Below are positions 54,767-63,852 of a stretch of 64,000 nucleotides of DNA, one piece after another (within the stretch, counting starts at the first letter, position 1; each line of letters starts with the position of its first letter). Source of the stretch: Neisseria subflava (lineage in GTDB: Bacteria > Pseudomonadota > Gammaproteobacteria > Burkholderiales > Neisseriaceae). The stretch spans positions 682,001-746,000 of the forward strand of contig NZ_POXP01000001.1 in assembly GCF_003044935.1 (NCBI RefSeq), written 5' to 3'. The position numbers and the translations under genes are program-made. The notes under the pieces are model-generated. The model had not been told where the DNA came from, did not search any database, and saw only the letters and a list, made by a program, of their open reading frames with translations.

Positions 54767-56968
54767 TTAAAACGATACTTTCAAACTGCCGTAGAAGGCA
54801 CGGCCATGCTCGTTGTACGTTTGTGCGCCGGCAGTTGTACGGTACAGTTTTTTGTCAAACAGATTGCTGATACCGCCACGGACGGCCACGCGTTTGTTCC
54901 AGTTGTAGCCTGCATTGATGCCCCAAATGCCGTAAGAGCCGACTTGCGTTTGGTTATGTTCGGAAGACAACGCTGCCACGCCTGCACGCGGATTGCCGTT
55001 TTGCTCCAAACGGTTGACTGCCACGCCGCGCGGCTTGGTGCGGCCGTAGTGGGTAAAGGTCAGGTTGGCATCGAAGCGTTCGTTCGGTGTCCAAGACAGT
55101 GTGCTGTTGATGGTGTGTTTCGGCACCAAAGACAATGGATTGCCTTGATAATCTTCGGATTTGTGCATGTAAGTGAAATTGTTGCTCCACTTGAGTGTGT
55201 CATGCAACGGAATCACCAAGTTGCCTTCGATACCCGAAATAGTCGCTTTCGGCGTATTTTCCCATTGCAAAAGCCAGTTGCCGATATTGCTGGTGGCAAT
55301 AAGCTGGTCGCCAATCACGATTTTATTGCGGTACGCATTATGGAAATAAGTCGCGGAAGCCTGCCAGCCGTTTTTGTTGAACTCAAGACCAATCTCTTTA
55401 TTGATGCTGGTTTCAGGTTTCAAATTGCCATTGCCCATGTAGTAGCAGCGGACACTGTTCGGCGCATTAAGCGGACAGCCCTGACCGCGTGTGTACAGGA
55501 TAAAGTCAGGATTGGTTTGATACAAATTTGGCGCTTTGTACGCACGGGCAATACCGCCTTTGACCAACCAGTTTTCTCCGATTTGATGCGAGAAGTTCAA
55601 AGCCGGACTCCAGTTGCTGCCGCTGTCGCTGTTGTGGTCGAAGCGGATGGCGGGAATCAGATGGGTTTTGTCGGTCAACGAAATATTGTCTTCAACGTAG
55701 GCCGCCCAGTTGCGTTGCGAAGCCTTACCGCCGCGTGTTGCGGAGATACCGTTAAACGCATCGGTTTTGCCTTGGTCTTTAAATCCCTGAGTATTGGAAG
55801 CAGGATCGTCCAACTTACTGTCAGTAAATTCCGCACCGACCGTCAATACATTATCAACACCAAGTTTGAACGGAATATTCGCTTCGCTGCTGAAACGCAG
55901 GTTTTTCAGACGGCTTTGAACAAAATCCAAGCCTGTATAGCTGCCTTCCGGACCGCCGGCCAAACCTTCAGGCAAGTGGCTGTTGACTGTGCGCTCATAA
56001 CTGATCACGTTTTTGGTATCACCCCATTCCCATGCGCCATCATGAGTAAGCGAGAAAGCAGAACGATATAAGCGTGCGGTTTCGGCTTTGCTGTCGGCCA
56101 AAGAATTAACCAAAGCGGAACGCGGATTGCTGTTTTGCGTATCGCCGTTGTAGATATTGCCCTGACGGCTGTAGCTGCTGTCCAAAATCAGCGTTTGCGC
56201 TGGGCTGATTTTCCATTGCAGACGGCCTGCGATGTCTTTATTGCGTACGCCTTCGACACCGGCCGCGCTGTCATTACCGTGTCCGGCATTAATATCAGCA
56301 GCATCTGCATCCGTTTTATTCAAATTGCCGTAAATGCGGAAGCCCAAAGTATCTTGAATAATCGGGCCGCTCAAATTGAAGCCGATACGGCGGGTTGCGC
56401 CTTCTTTGCTGTCTTGCGGTTGATTGGCGTAAAGATTGACCTGGCCTTTAAATTCTTTAGACACTTTTTTGGTAACAATATTGACCACGCCGCCCATCGC
56501 GCCGGAGCCGTAACGCGTTGCCGCCGGACCGCGTAAAACAGTGATGGATTCGATTTCTTCAACCGGCACCCAGTTGCTATCGCCGCGCGTATTGCGTTCA
56601 CCGCGCATACTGATACGCTCGGATTGGCGCGAGTTTACAGGCTTGCCGTCAATCAAAATCAATGTGTTTTCAGGGCCCATACCGCGCAAGTCAATTTGGC
56701 GTTTGTTGCCGCGCTGACCCGTCGCTGTATTGCCGGTCAGGTTGACGCCCGGCATGGTGCGGACAAATTCGGAAATATCGTTGACGGCAGGACGCTTGTC
56801 GATGTCGTCTTTCGAAATACGCGATACGCCCAGCGACTGTTGCAGTTGCTTCTCGGCAGTAACGTAAACGGTATCGACTTCAGCCTGTTCAACTGCTTTC
56901 TCTTCAGCTGCGTGTGAGAATGCACTAATTAACGCCAAAGGCAAAATGGCGAGTGTGAATGTTTTCAT
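54767..56968 (-). CDS. FepA/PfeA-like catecholate siderophore receptor
   Basis: A 733-residue TonB-dependent receptor of the FepA/BfeA group. The signal peptide ends near AFSHA (20). A TonB box-like EVDTVYVTAEK follows. The plug has the group's strong block RGMGPENTLILIDGKPVNSR then RGDSNWVPVEEIESITVLRG and ATRYGSGAMGGVVNI. The barrel ends in SLKVSF. FepA-type receptors take up ferric enterobactin and related catecholates; Neisseria use siderophores of other bacteria. The ribosome site is weak. The A/T-rich upstream region may hold a Fur site but none is clear. It is framed by two related DUS hairpins. Confidence 0.9.
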   Translation of the reverse strand: MKTFTLAILPLALISAFSHAAEEKAVEQAEVDTVYVTAEKQLQQSLGVSRISKDDIDKRPAVNDISEFVRTMPGVNLTGNTATGQRGNKRQIDLRGMGPENTLILIDGKPVNSRQSERISMRGERNTRGDSNWVPVEEIESITVLRGPAATRYGSGAMGGVVNIVTKKVSKEFKGQVNLYANQPQDSKEGATRRIGFNLSGPIIQDTLGFRIYGNLNKTDADAADINAGHGNDSAAGVEGVRNKDIAGRLQWKISPAQTLILDSSYSRQGNIYNGDTQNSNPRSALVNSLADSKAETARLYRSAFSLTHDGAWEWGDTKNVISYERTVNSHLPEGLAGGPEGSYTGLDFVQSRLKNLRFSSEANIPFKLGVDNVLTVGAEFTDSKLDDPASNTQGFKDQGKTDAFNGISATRGGKASQRNWAAYVEDNISLTDKTHLIPAIRFDHNSDSGSNWSPALNFSHQIGENWLVKGGIARAYKAPNLYQTNPDFILYTRGQGCPLNAPNSVRCYYMGNGNLKPETSINKEIGLEFNKNGWQASATYFHNAYRNKIVIGDQLIATSNIGNWLLQWENTPKATISGIEGNLVIPLHDTLKWSNNFTYMHKSEDYQGNPLSLVPKHTINSTLSWTPNERFDANLTFTHYGRTKPRGVAVNRLEQNGNPRAGVAALSSEHNQTQVGSYGIWGINAGYNWNKRVAVRGGISNLFDKKLYRTTAGAQTYNEHGRAFYGSLKVSF

Positions 56969-57123
56969 TGCATCGTTTCTCTTGGTTTTGTTTGTTTAAA
57001 ATCAAAATAAAAATTATTTGAGATTTTAAATAAACTTAACAGAGTTTTCAATGCAATTAAGAGTGATTTACAATTAAAAGTTAAATTGTGCTAATAGAAA
57101 TAACAAAATACCAAACAAGTAAA

Positions 57124-57186
57124 AAGGCCGTCTGAAACAGTATGAAACGAAATCCGAGATTCCTATCATACCGTTCAGACGGCCTT
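57124..57186. repeat. DUS-capped hairpin element, copy D
   Basis: A 63-bp element with AG-DUS ends, TATGA/TCATA arms and the core ACGAAATC-CGA-GATTCC. It terminates the minus-strand DUF465 gene, 14 bases past its stop. Confidence 0.7.
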
Positions 57187-57199
57187 ATTCAATTTTTAA

Positions 57200-57418
57200 T
57201 TATTTGCCTGCTGCTTTTTGCAAAAGGGCATACAATTCGTCTTTGAGTTTGAGTTTGGCTTTTTTCAGCTCTTCAATCTCTTCAGCACCGCTGGTTACCA
57301 CGTTATTCACCAAACCGGTAATTTTATCGTCCAGCTCGTTGTGCTCCTCAAACAAACGAGCAAAGTGTGCATCCTCTTGTTTCAGTTTAGAAATCAGATC
57401 GCGATATTCTGGAAACAT
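57200..57418 (-). CDS. DUF465 (YdcH-like) small protein
   Basis: A 72-residue helical protein of the DUF465/YdcH family. The N-terminal EYRDLISKLKQEDAHFARLF is the typical family start, followed by HNELDDKI and a Lys/Glu-rich second helix. The family is widespread and of unknown function. AAGAGAGGAAAAC precedes ATG 57418. It has its own promoter. Confidence 0.85.
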   Translation of the reverse strand: MFPEYRDLISKLKQEDAHFARLFEEHNELDDKITGLVNNVVTSGAEEIEELKKAKLKLKDELYALLQKAAGK

Positions 57419-57492
57419 TTTGTTTTCCTCTCTTGTTAATTAAATAAAAAAGTACTGCTGTCAAAAACCAGGACGAATCAATCTTTAGCTTC

Positions 57493-57501
57493 ATTATAAC
57501 A
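57493..57501 (-). promoter_or_regulatory. Extended -10 promoter of the DUF465 gene
   Basis: On the minus strand TGT-TATAAT (57501-57493) is a perfect extended -10, 75 bases before the DUF465 start. The -35 is weak. Confidence 0.6.
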
Positions 57502-57640
57502 AACACGGGCGTTTTATCCAGTCTTTTTTAAGTCGAAACTGTTTTACATCAAAATTAATAATATCAACATAAGTTAGCGCCAAAAATAGAAAGAAACGGC
57601 TTTATAGACGGCTTGCCGACTTGGGCATACAATCGGGCCT

Positions 57641-58015
57641 ATGCGTTTACACAATGGCCGAACCACCCTATTCCGTCATATCAACGGCATGGACGGACAA
57701 TTTATCCTGCTTGAGAACCATCCTTCATGGATGCCGGTCAATGATGCCGATTTCAACCATGCCGCACCCCTGTCCGACGGTTTGGCCGTGCACCAAGAAT
57801 CGTTTTATCCATTTGAAAAAATAAATGCCGCCGAATCGGCAGACAATATCAAAATCTTCAGCGAAGAAGCCCTACGGCTGGAGAAAGAACGATTAAATGC
57901 AGTAGCCTTAGTAGAACTGGCAAAAAATCTTAAAGCCGCCCAAGCCGAAGCCGACTTAGCCGCGCTTCTGGAAAAAATGGATTTTCATTTAAAACAAGAT
58001 GATATTTTCAAATAA
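57641..58015 (+). CDS. Hypothetical protein
   Basis: A 124-residue predicted cytoplasmic protein. The N-terminal half is mixed (GRTTLFRHINGMDGQFILLE), and the C-terminal half (75-124) is one long charged helix rich in Ala, Glu and Lys (LRLEKERLNAVALVELAKNL). No family recognised. No good ribosome site precedes ATG 57641; ATG 57689 (MDGQF) is an alternative start. Codon use is neisserial. It may be a small coiled-coil protein. Confidence 0.55.
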   Translation: MRLHNGRTTLFRHINGMDGQFILLENHPSWMPVNDADFNHAAPLSDGLAVHQESFYPFEKINAAESADNIKIFSEEALRLEKERLNAVALVELAKNLKAAQAEADLAALLEKMDFHLKQDDIFK

Positions 58016-58061
58016 ACCCTTCAATCTCAGGCCGTCTGAAACCAAACACCCGACACAATTG

Positions 58062-58090
58062 TTGACAATGCAAGAAAAATAGTTCATCTT
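58062..58090 (+). promoter_or_regulatory. glyA promoter
   Basis: TTGACA (58062-58067), a 17-base spacer and CATCTT (58085-58090), about 58 bases before ATG 58149. The leader is too short for a glycine riboswitch. Confidence 0.55.
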
Positions 58091-58148
58091 GAACCAATTC
58101 GCAGCACTCCATCCTATATTTTCAGCCCATCACAAAGGAATCGAGAAC

Positions 58149-59399
58149 ATGTTTTCAAAAAGCGTTACCCTCGCACAATATGACCCCGATTTGGCAGCAG
58201 CCATCGCCCAAGAAGACAAGCGCCAGCAAGACCATGTCGAGCTGATCGCCTCTGAAAACTACGTCAGCTGCGCCGTAATGGAAGCCCAAGGTTCGCAATT
58301 GACCAACAAATACGCTGAAGGCTATCCTGGCAAACGCTACTACGGTGGCTGCGAATATGTTGATATTGTTGAACAATTAGCGATTGATCGCGTAAAAGAA
58401 CTGTTTGGCGCCGCCTATGCCAACGTTCAACCGCACTCCGGCTCCCAAGCCAACCAAGCCGTGTACGCTTCTGTTTTGAAACCGGGCGACACCATTTTGG
58501 GCATGTCTCTGGCACACGGCGGCCACTTGACCCACGGCGCAAGCGTCAACATCTCCGGCAAACTCTACAACGCCATTACTTATGGTTTGGATGAAAACGA
58601 AGTTCTCGATTATGCTGAAGTAGAACGCTTGGCTCTTGAACATAAACCTAAAATGATTGTGGCCGGTGCATCTGCCTACGCGTTGCAAATCGACTGGGCA
58701 AAATTCCGCGAAATCGCCGATAAAGTCGGCGCATACCTCTTTGTCGATATGGCGCACTACGCCGGTCTGATTGCCGGTGGCGAATATCCTAACCCCGTGC
58801 CATTCTGCGACTTCGTGACCACCACCACCCACAAAACCCTGCGCGGCCCTCGCGGCGGTGTGATTTTGTGCCGTGACAATACCCACGAAAAAGCGCTGAA
58901 CTCTTCCATCTTCCCAAGCCTGCAAGGTGGTCCGTTGATGCACGTTATTGCTGCCAAAGCCGTGGCGTTTAAAGAAGCGCTTCAACCTGAGTTCAAACAA
59001 TACGCAAAACAAGTGAAAATCAATGCTGCCGCTATGGCGGAAGAGTTGGTTAAACGCGGTTTGCGCATCGTTTCCGGCCGTACTGAAAGCCACGTTTTCC
59101 TCGTTGACCTGCAACCGATGAAAATCACCGGCAAAGCCGCCGAAGCCGCTTTGGGCAAAGCTCACATCACCGTCAACAAAAACGCCATCCCGAACGATCC
59201 GGAAAAACCATTCGTTACCTCCGGCATCCGCATCGGCTCCGCCGCCATGACTACACGCGGCTTTAACGAAGCCGACGCGCGCGTATTGGCAAACTTGGTT
59301 GCCGACGTATTGGCCAACCCTGAAGACGAAGCCAACCTCGCCAAAGTCCGCGAACAAGTGACTGCTTTGTGCGATAAATATCCGGTTTACGGCGCATAA
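58149..59399 (+). CDS. glyA: Serine hydroxymethyltransferase
   Basis: A 416-residue PLP enzyme that interconverts serine and glycine with tetrahydrofolate, feeding one-carbon units. Start taken as ATG 58149 (AAAGGAA upstream), not 58089. The PLP Lys lies in [33 protein letters not shown] and [15 protein letters not shown] are conserved N-terminal blocks. Length is typical. It ends before a DUS-pair terminator. Confidence 0.97.
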   Translation: MFSKSVTLAQYDPDLAAAIAQEDKRQQDHVELIASENYVSCAVMEAQGSQLTNKYAEGYPGKRYYGGCEYVDIVEQLAIDRVKELFGAAYANVQPHSGSQANQAVYASVLKPGDTILGMSLAHGGHLTHGASVNISGKLYNAITYGLDENEVLDYAEVERLALEHKPKMIVAGASAYALQIDWAKFREIADKVGAYLFVDMAHYAGLIAGGEYPNPVPFCDFVTTTTHKTLRGPRGGVILCRDNTHEKALNSSIFPSLQGGPLMHVIAAKAVAFKEALQPEFKQYAKQVKINAAAMAEELVKRGLRIVSGRTESHVFLVDLQPMKITGKAAEAALGKAHITVNKNAIPNDPEKPFVTSGIRIGSAAMTTRGFNEADARVLANLVADVLANPEDEANLAKVREQVTALCDKYPVYGA

Positions 59400-59423
59400 A
59401 CATTTCGCCTTGGATAAAATAAC

Positions 59424-59457
59424 AGGCCGTCTGAAACTTCAGACGGCCTTTTTTTAT
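59424..59457. terminator. DUS-pair terminator between glyA and cysN
   Basis: AGGCCGTCTGAA and TTCAGACGGCCT separated by two bases, followed by TTTTTTTATTTC. It ends glyA and, from the other side, the converging cysN. Confidence 0.8.
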
Positions 59458-59470
59458 TTCAACTTTTCTT

Positions 59471-60781
59471 TTAAATTTCAAAACTGTTTGTTTCGCTGAC
59501 TTTGCGTATCATGCCTGCCGCGACAGTATGGTTGGTGGCTTCGTCAATCAAAATAAACGCGCCTTGGGCATGGTTGTCCTCGTATGCGGCAGCGGCAAGA
59601 GGCTGTTGGGTTTTGAAACTGACGCTGCCGATGTCGTTGAGCTTGAGCGTTTCGGCGGATTCGACGCGGCTGAGGGTGTTCACGTCCCAAACATAGGCAA
59701 TTTCGCTGATTTTTACGGGCGTGGTTTGGGTAGTGTGTTTCAGCAAATATTTGCGGCGCAGATTGAGCGGAATATCGTCAAACCAGCAAAGCGCGGCTTG
59801 AAATTGTTGTTCGGGAACAATGGCGCTGTCGGCTGAAACAATGCTGTTGCCGCGTGAAATATCGATGTCGGTATCCAAAACGACAGTCAACACTTCCCCT
59901 GCCTCGGCAGATTCGGTTTTACCGTTTGCATTATAGATTTCGGCAACTTTGGCAACATGGCCGCTGGGCAGGACTTTGACTTCATCGCCCACTTTCAGAC
60001 GGCCCGCTTCCAATCTGCCTTGATAGCCGCGGAAGTCGTCACTGCTGCTGCCGTCTTGGCGCGCCACGCGTTGTACGGGAAAATGCGCGGCTTGGTCGGC
60101 GGCATTTTGACGGTTGACGGGCAGGCTTTCAAGCAAAGGCAAAAGCGGTAAACCTTGATACCACGGGGTTTGACTGCTTGCATTGACGATATTGTCGCCT
60201 TTCAAGGCGCTGATGGGCAGGAAGTGGATTTGTGCTTGGAGGCCGATTTGTTCTGCCAGTTTTCGATAGGCTTCGGTAATGGCTTGATATTTGGCTTCGT
60301 CAAAGTCGAGCAGGTCGAGTTTGTTGACGGCGACGATGATATTGGGGCAGCCCAAGAGCTTCAAAATCGCGCTGTGGCGTTTGGTCTGCGGCAGGAGAAC
60401 GGGCTCGCTGCCTGAAAAATCGACGCGTGTGGCATCTACCAAAATAATGGCGGCATCGGCAGTCGATGCGCCGGTAACCATATTACGCGTGTATTGCTCA
60501 TGTCCCGGTGTATCGGCAATGATGAATTTGCGTTTGGGTGTAGCGAAATAACGGTAGGCGACGTCAATGGTAATGCCTTGTTCGCGCTCGGCGGCAAGAC
60601 CGTCTGTCAGGCTGGCAAAATCAGGCGTTTCGCCGTTTTCAGCGGCACGGTTGAGCTTGTCAATTTGATCGGTCAGCAAGGTTTTGCTGTCGTAGAGCAG
60701 GCGGCCGATGAGGGTGGATTTGCCATCATCGACACTGCCGGCCGTAATGAAGCGTAAAAGCGGAGCGGAAGCTGCGGTCAT
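59471..60781 (-). CDS. cysN: Sulfate adenylyltransferase subunit 1 (CysN)
   Basis: A 436-residue GTPase subunit of ATP sulfurylase, starting at ATG 60781. With CysD it makes adenylyl sulfate in sulfate assimilation. GTPase motifs are GSVDDGKSTLIGRLLYDSK, DTPGHEQYTRNMVTGAS and VNKLDLLDF. It lacks the CysC kinase fusion. cysD, its usual upstream partner, is absent: the minus-strand neighbour upstream is a YddG-like exporter, and cysJ starts 3 kb away in the opposite direction. Confidence 0.95.
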   Translation of the reverse strand: MTAASAPLLRFITAGSVDDGKSTLIGRLLYDSKTLLTDQIDKLNRAAENGETPDFASLTDGLAAEREQGITIDVAYRYFATPKRKFIIADTPGHEQYTRNMVTGASTADAAIILVDATRVDFSGSEPVLLPQTKRHSAILKLLGCPNIIVAVNKLDLLDFDEAKYQAITEAYRKLAEQIGLQAQIHFLPISALKGDNIVNASSQTPWYQGLPLLPLLESLPVNRQNAADQAAHFPVQRVARQDGSSSDDFRGYQGRLEAGRLKVGDEVKVLPSGHVAKVAEIYNANGKTESAEAGEVLTVVLDTDIDISRGNSIVSADSAIVPEQQFQAALCWFDDIPLNLRRKYLLKHTTQTTPVKISEIAYVWDVNTLSRVESAETLKLNDIGSVSFKTQQPLAAAAYEDNHAQGAFILIDEATNHTVAAGMIRKVSETNSFEI

Positions 60782-60910
60782 GATTCTTTCCCATTTCTCG
60801 TGATTTCTCAAACTGACTGCTACTTTAAACAGGCCGTCTGAAAATGGGAAAGAATGTTTGGTTGTTAAAAAAGCTGTTTTCGTTATATCGCAAAGCTATG
60901 GGATATTGCC

Positions 60911-61825
60911 TCACGCTATCCGTTTTCTCCGGGTCGCCAACCAACACACAATCGATCCTAAGCACACCATTCCCGCACCCTGCCAAAACGTCATGGACAA
61001 AGGCGCGCTAATCAAAAATGATGACACTACCGCAGACAATACCGGAATGAAATAAGATGCGCCTGCCAATACAGTCAGATTACCGCGCGAAATACCGATA
61101 TTCCACACTGCATAGCCCAAGCCCATACAAGACGCGGCGGCAACGGCATAGCCGAGCGATACAGAATCAAAACTCAACGTATCCGCGCCGCTGAGAAAAT
61201 ACTCTATCCACAACAGTATCGACACCAGCGCAAAGAAGAAGCCGACGCTGCTGCCTTCCGCTTTCACGCGCGCCGTCAGCGTACAATATGCCGCCCAAAA
61301 CACTGCGTCCGCAAATGCCATGATGTAGCCGCCGGGATTGGTGCGGACATTGTGGTAAATACCGGAAACCGACAAGCCGACATCGCCGCCCAATACAGTG
61401 GCAATCCCTAAAAACGACAGCACAAAGCCGATGACTATCCACCATTTTGACGGCTGTTTGTTGAAATATACCGCTCCGACGATGGTAAACGTCGGCCACA
61501 AATAATTGACCATGCCGATTTCCACCGCCTGTCTCGCGTTTTGCGCAAAACCGACCGAGAGCGACAAACACAGTTCGCAGCCGACAAAAAACACGCTCGC
61601 CCAAAACAGATAGCTGCGGTTGTAATTGCGCAAATGCGGCCGGCCGAAAATCAGCCAAATCAATACGGTAGACAGGGTGTACATCATTGCCGCGCCGCCC
61701 ACTGCCCCCATATGCAGGCTCAAAGAGCGTATCAGAGAAATGACAAAGCTCCACAAAGCAACGGCAAGCAGCCCGATGGCAGTAGCTTGTTTGGAGGAGA
61801 TGTTTTGAGATAAGAAATGAATCAT
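60911..61825 (-). CDS. YddG-like DMT-family exporter
   Basis: A 304-residue inner-membrane protein with ten predicted helices and EamA-type repeats, most like YddG, an exporter of aromatic amino acids. Landmarks: LLAVALWSFVISLIRSLSLH near the start, VEIGMVNYLWPTFTIVGAVY, and LGYAVWNIGISRGNLTVLAG. It is divergent from the marR operon and separated from it by a DUS hairpin and the marR promoter region. Substrate not proven. Confidence 0.88.
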   Translation of the reverse strand: MIHFLSQNISSKQATAIGLLAVALWSFVISLIRSLSLHMGAVGGAAMMYTLSTVLIWLIFGRPHLRNYNRSYLFWASVFFVGCELCLSLSVGFAQNARQAVEIGMVNYLWPTFTIVGAVYFNKQPSKWWIVIGFVLSFLGIATVLGGDVGLSVSGIYHNVRTNPGGYIMAFADAVFWAAYCTLTARVKAEGSSVGFFFALVSILLWIEYFLSGADTLSFDSVSLGYAVAAASCMGLGYAVWNIGISRGNLTVLAGASYFIPVLSAVVSSFLISAPLSMTFWQGAGMVCLGSIVCWLATRRKRIA

Positions 61826-61903
61826 GGCGTATGTGTTGAAGATGTTATTAGGTTTATTGTAGTTTGAATATATCGTTTCTACATTAATTATTTTAACGGT
61901 TTC

Positions 61904-61938
61904 AAGGCCGTCTGAAAATGATTGTTTCAGACGGCCTT
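61904..61938. terminator. DUS-pair hairpin between divergent genes
   Basis: AAGGCCGTCTGAAA and TTTCAGACGGCCTT around a short loop. It lies between two divergent starts, so it does not end either gene and may instead serve uptake or insulate the promoters. Confidence 0.5.
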
Positions 61939-61942
61939 CTAT

Positions 61943-62003
61943 TTACAATTAGTCCTAAACATGACTATAATCCGCATCCAATTAGTCAATATTGAGACCA
62001 ATT
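61943..62003 (+). promoter_or_regulatory. marR promoter with two phased operator palindromes
   Basis: TTACAA (61943-61948) and TATAAT (61966-61971), 17 bases apart, form the promoter. AATTAGTC-N8-GAC occurs at 61947-61965 and again at 61980-61998, exactly 33 bases apart. The second continues as GACCAATT (to 62003), giving a 7-of-8 palindrome. The first overlaps the -10 and the second the ribosome site. This looks like autorepression by the MarR protein. Confidence 0.6.
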
Positions 62004-62004
62004 T

Positions 62005-62430
62005 ATGAATCAGCTCGATCAACTCGGTATGCGCATCAGCCACATAGACAGCGCATTTGACCAATGGATTAAACAGCAAAACACCAACTACAACACCTTA
62101 GCCGTGCTATACACCTTAGCCACCGAAGGCAGCCGCACTCAAAAATACATAGGCGAAGAATGGAGCCTGCCCAAGCAAACCGTTTCCGGCACATGCAAAA
62201 CGCTGGCGGAACAAGGCTTGCTGACATTTCAAGAAAGCGAACAAGACAAACGCGAACGCTTATTGTCGCTGACCGAGCAAGGCAAGGAATCTGCCGCACC
62301 ATTGATGCAAAACATGCAGGAATTCAGCAAACGAATTTTTACCGCCTTCGGTGAAAAACGTGCAGCCCGACTGTTTGCCGATTTGGACGCGTTGGCCGAA
62401 TTAATGGCGCAAACCCTCAATACTAAATAA
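62005..62430 (+). CDS. MarR-family transcriptional regulator
   Basis: A 141-residue winged-helix repressor. The DNA-binding core includes QKYIGEEWSLPKQTVSGTCK and the wing QESEQDKRERLLSLTEQG with the Asp/Arg pair typical of MarR. It begins one base after a palindromic operator, so autoregulation is likely. It leads a tight operon with an ABC-type membrane protein (11 bases later) and an SMR exporter, suggesting that a toxic compound releases the repressor. The inducer is unknown. Confidence 0.88.
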   Translation: MNQLDQLGMRISHIDSAFDQWIKQQNTNYNTLAVLYTLATEGSRTQKYIGEEWSLPKQTVSGTCKTLAEQGLLTFQESEQDKRERLLSLTEQGKESAAPLMQNMQEFSKRIFTAFGEKRAARLFADLDALAELMAQTLNTK

Positions 62431-62441
62431 GGAGGGCAACC

Positions 62442-63311
62442 ATGTGGAAAATGTTGAAACACATCGGTCAAACACACCGCCGCAAACTCATCACAACCTT
62501 CTCTCTCGTCGGCTTGGATAATCTGCTCTTGCTGATATATCCCGTATTTGGCGGCTGGGCGATTAATGCCGTTATGGAAGGCAACGTCTGGCAGGCAATG
62601 TTGTATGGTGTGGTGGTTTTATTAATGTGGATAATCGGCGCCGCCCGAAGGATAGCCGATACGCGCACATTTACCAAAATCTATACTGAAATAGCCATCC
62701 CGGTCGTTTTGGAACAGCGCAAACGAGAAGTACCGCATTCCGCCATTACCGCACGCGTCGCTCTATCGCGTGAGTTTGTCAGTTTCTTTGAAGAACACCT
62801 GCCCATCGCTGCTACTTCGCTGGTCTCCATCTTCGGTGCATGTATGATGTTGCTGATACTGGAATTTTGGGTGGGTGTATTGGCTGTCGCGATACTTGCC
62901 CTGTTTTTATGGTTGCTGCCGCGTTTTGCCGCCATCAGCGAAAATCTATATTTCCGTTTAAACAACCGGCTTGAACGCGACAACTACCTTATCCGCGACG
63001 GCAACGAGCATCAGCTCTACCGCCACTATGGCTGGGTTGCCAAACTACGCGTGCTGATTTCCAACCGCGAAGCCTTAGGCTATCTCAGTATCGGCATGGC
63101 AATGAGCGTATTGTTCGGCTTCGCCTTTATACACATGACGCTTAAAGGCTATGGCAGCGCCGGCCATATCTATTCCGTCAGCACTTATTTATGGATGTTT
63201 GCAATGAGCTTGGACGATGTACCGCGCTTGGTCGAACAATACTCCAATCTAAAAGATATCGGACAACGCGTTGAACTCTTGGAAGAAAACAATCTTTCCA
63301 AGGCCGTCTGA
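62442..63311 (+). CDS. ABC transporter six-helix membrane domain protein without ATPase
   Basis: A 289-residue protein equal to only the membrane half of an ABC exporter, with about six helices (22-40, 50-68, 118-160, 205-255). No Walker A, signature or Walker B follows; the frame ends with KAV-stop inside a DUS and the SMR gene begins 27 bases later. AAGGAGGG supports the start. It may pair with an ATPase encoded elsewhere, or have an ATP-independent role. It sits between marR and an SMR exporter. Confidence 0.8.
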   Translation: MWKMLKHIGQTHRRKLITTFSLVGLDNLLLLIYPVFGGWAINAVMEGNVWQAMLYGVVVLLMWIIGAARRIADTRTFTKIYTEIAIPVVLEQRKREVPHSAITARVALSREFVSFFEEHLPIAATSLVSIFGACMMLLILEFWVGVLAVAILALFLWLLPRFAAISENLYFRLNNRLERDNYLIRDGNEHQLYRHYGWVAKLRVLISNREALGYLSIGMAMSVLFGFAFIHMTLKGYGSAGHIYSVSTYLWMFAMSLDDVPRLVEQYSNLKDIGQRVELLEENNLSKAV

Positions 63312-63338
63312 AACCTTAACACACTATCAGGATATATT

Positions 63339-63662
63339 ATGAGTTGGTTTTATTTAATCTTAGCCGGTATGCTGGAAATCGGCTGGCCATTAGGCTTGAA
63401 GCTGGCACAACAGGAAGGCTACCGCTGGCATGGCTTTGCCGCCGCGCTTGCCTGCATCATCGGCAGCGGATACTTCCTTTACCTTGCCCAAAAAAGTATT
63501 CCGATGGGTACAGCCTACGCCGTCTGGACAGGCATAGGCGCGGCGGGGGCTTTTTTGGTAGGCGTTGTATTTTTCAACGATGCTGCCAACTTCGGCCGCT
63601 GGCTTGGCGCATTTCTCATCATCTCCGGCGTCGTAGTGATGAAACTCTCCAGCGGAAACTGA
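63339..63662 (+). CDS. SMR-family exporter, Gdx/SugE type
   Basis: A 107-residue four-helix small multidrug resistance protein. The Glu in MLEIGWPLGLKLAQQ (Glu13) is the proton/substrate site, and MGTAYAVWTGIGAAGAFLVG is the SMR motif. EIGWPLGLK is closer to SugE/Gdx (guanidinium exporters) than to EmrE. No guanidine riboswitch is seen; control is more likely by the MarR protein two genes upstream. Partner is normally itself (antiparallel dimer). Confidence 0.88.
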   Translation: MSWFYLILAGMLEIGWPLGLKLAQQEGYRWHGFAAALACIIGSGYFLYLAQKSIPMGTAYAVWTGIGAAGAFLVGVVFFNDAANFGRWLGAFLIISGVVVMKLSSGN

Positions 63663-63685
63663 AAATCTCGTTTCTATCCAATCCA

Positions 63686-63718
63686 AGGCCGTCTGAACGA
63701 GCATGTTCAGACGGCCTA
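63686..63718 (+). terminator. DUS-pair terminator of the marR operon
   Basis: AAGGCCGTCTGAAC and GTTCAGACGGCCT around a six-base loop, 23 bases after the SMR gene. Confidence 0.7.
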
Positions 63719-63852
63719 ATACCTTCCCGAATATAACGAAATCATCTTAAATTAAAACCAAGCATTCTTTCCTTTTTTCAGACGGCCTGTTTAAAGTGGC
63801 GATTGTCCATTATTCAAACAATCGGTTATAGCCGTCCAACAAAGGAATCCAA

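Noticed and set aside
58016-58148. Glycine riboswitch before glyA
   Set aside because: The transcribed leader is only about 55 bases if the promoter at 58062 is correct, too short for the aptamer, and no aptamer-like pairing is seen.
60782-60910. Possible truncated cysD upstream of cysN
   Set aside because: Only 129 bases are available and no frame in them resembles CysD.
63312-63338. Missing ATP-binding domain of the ABC membrane protein as a frameshift
   Set aside because: Only 27 bases separate it from the SMR gene, and no Walker or signature motif occurs in any frame nearby, so it is not a broken full-length transporter.
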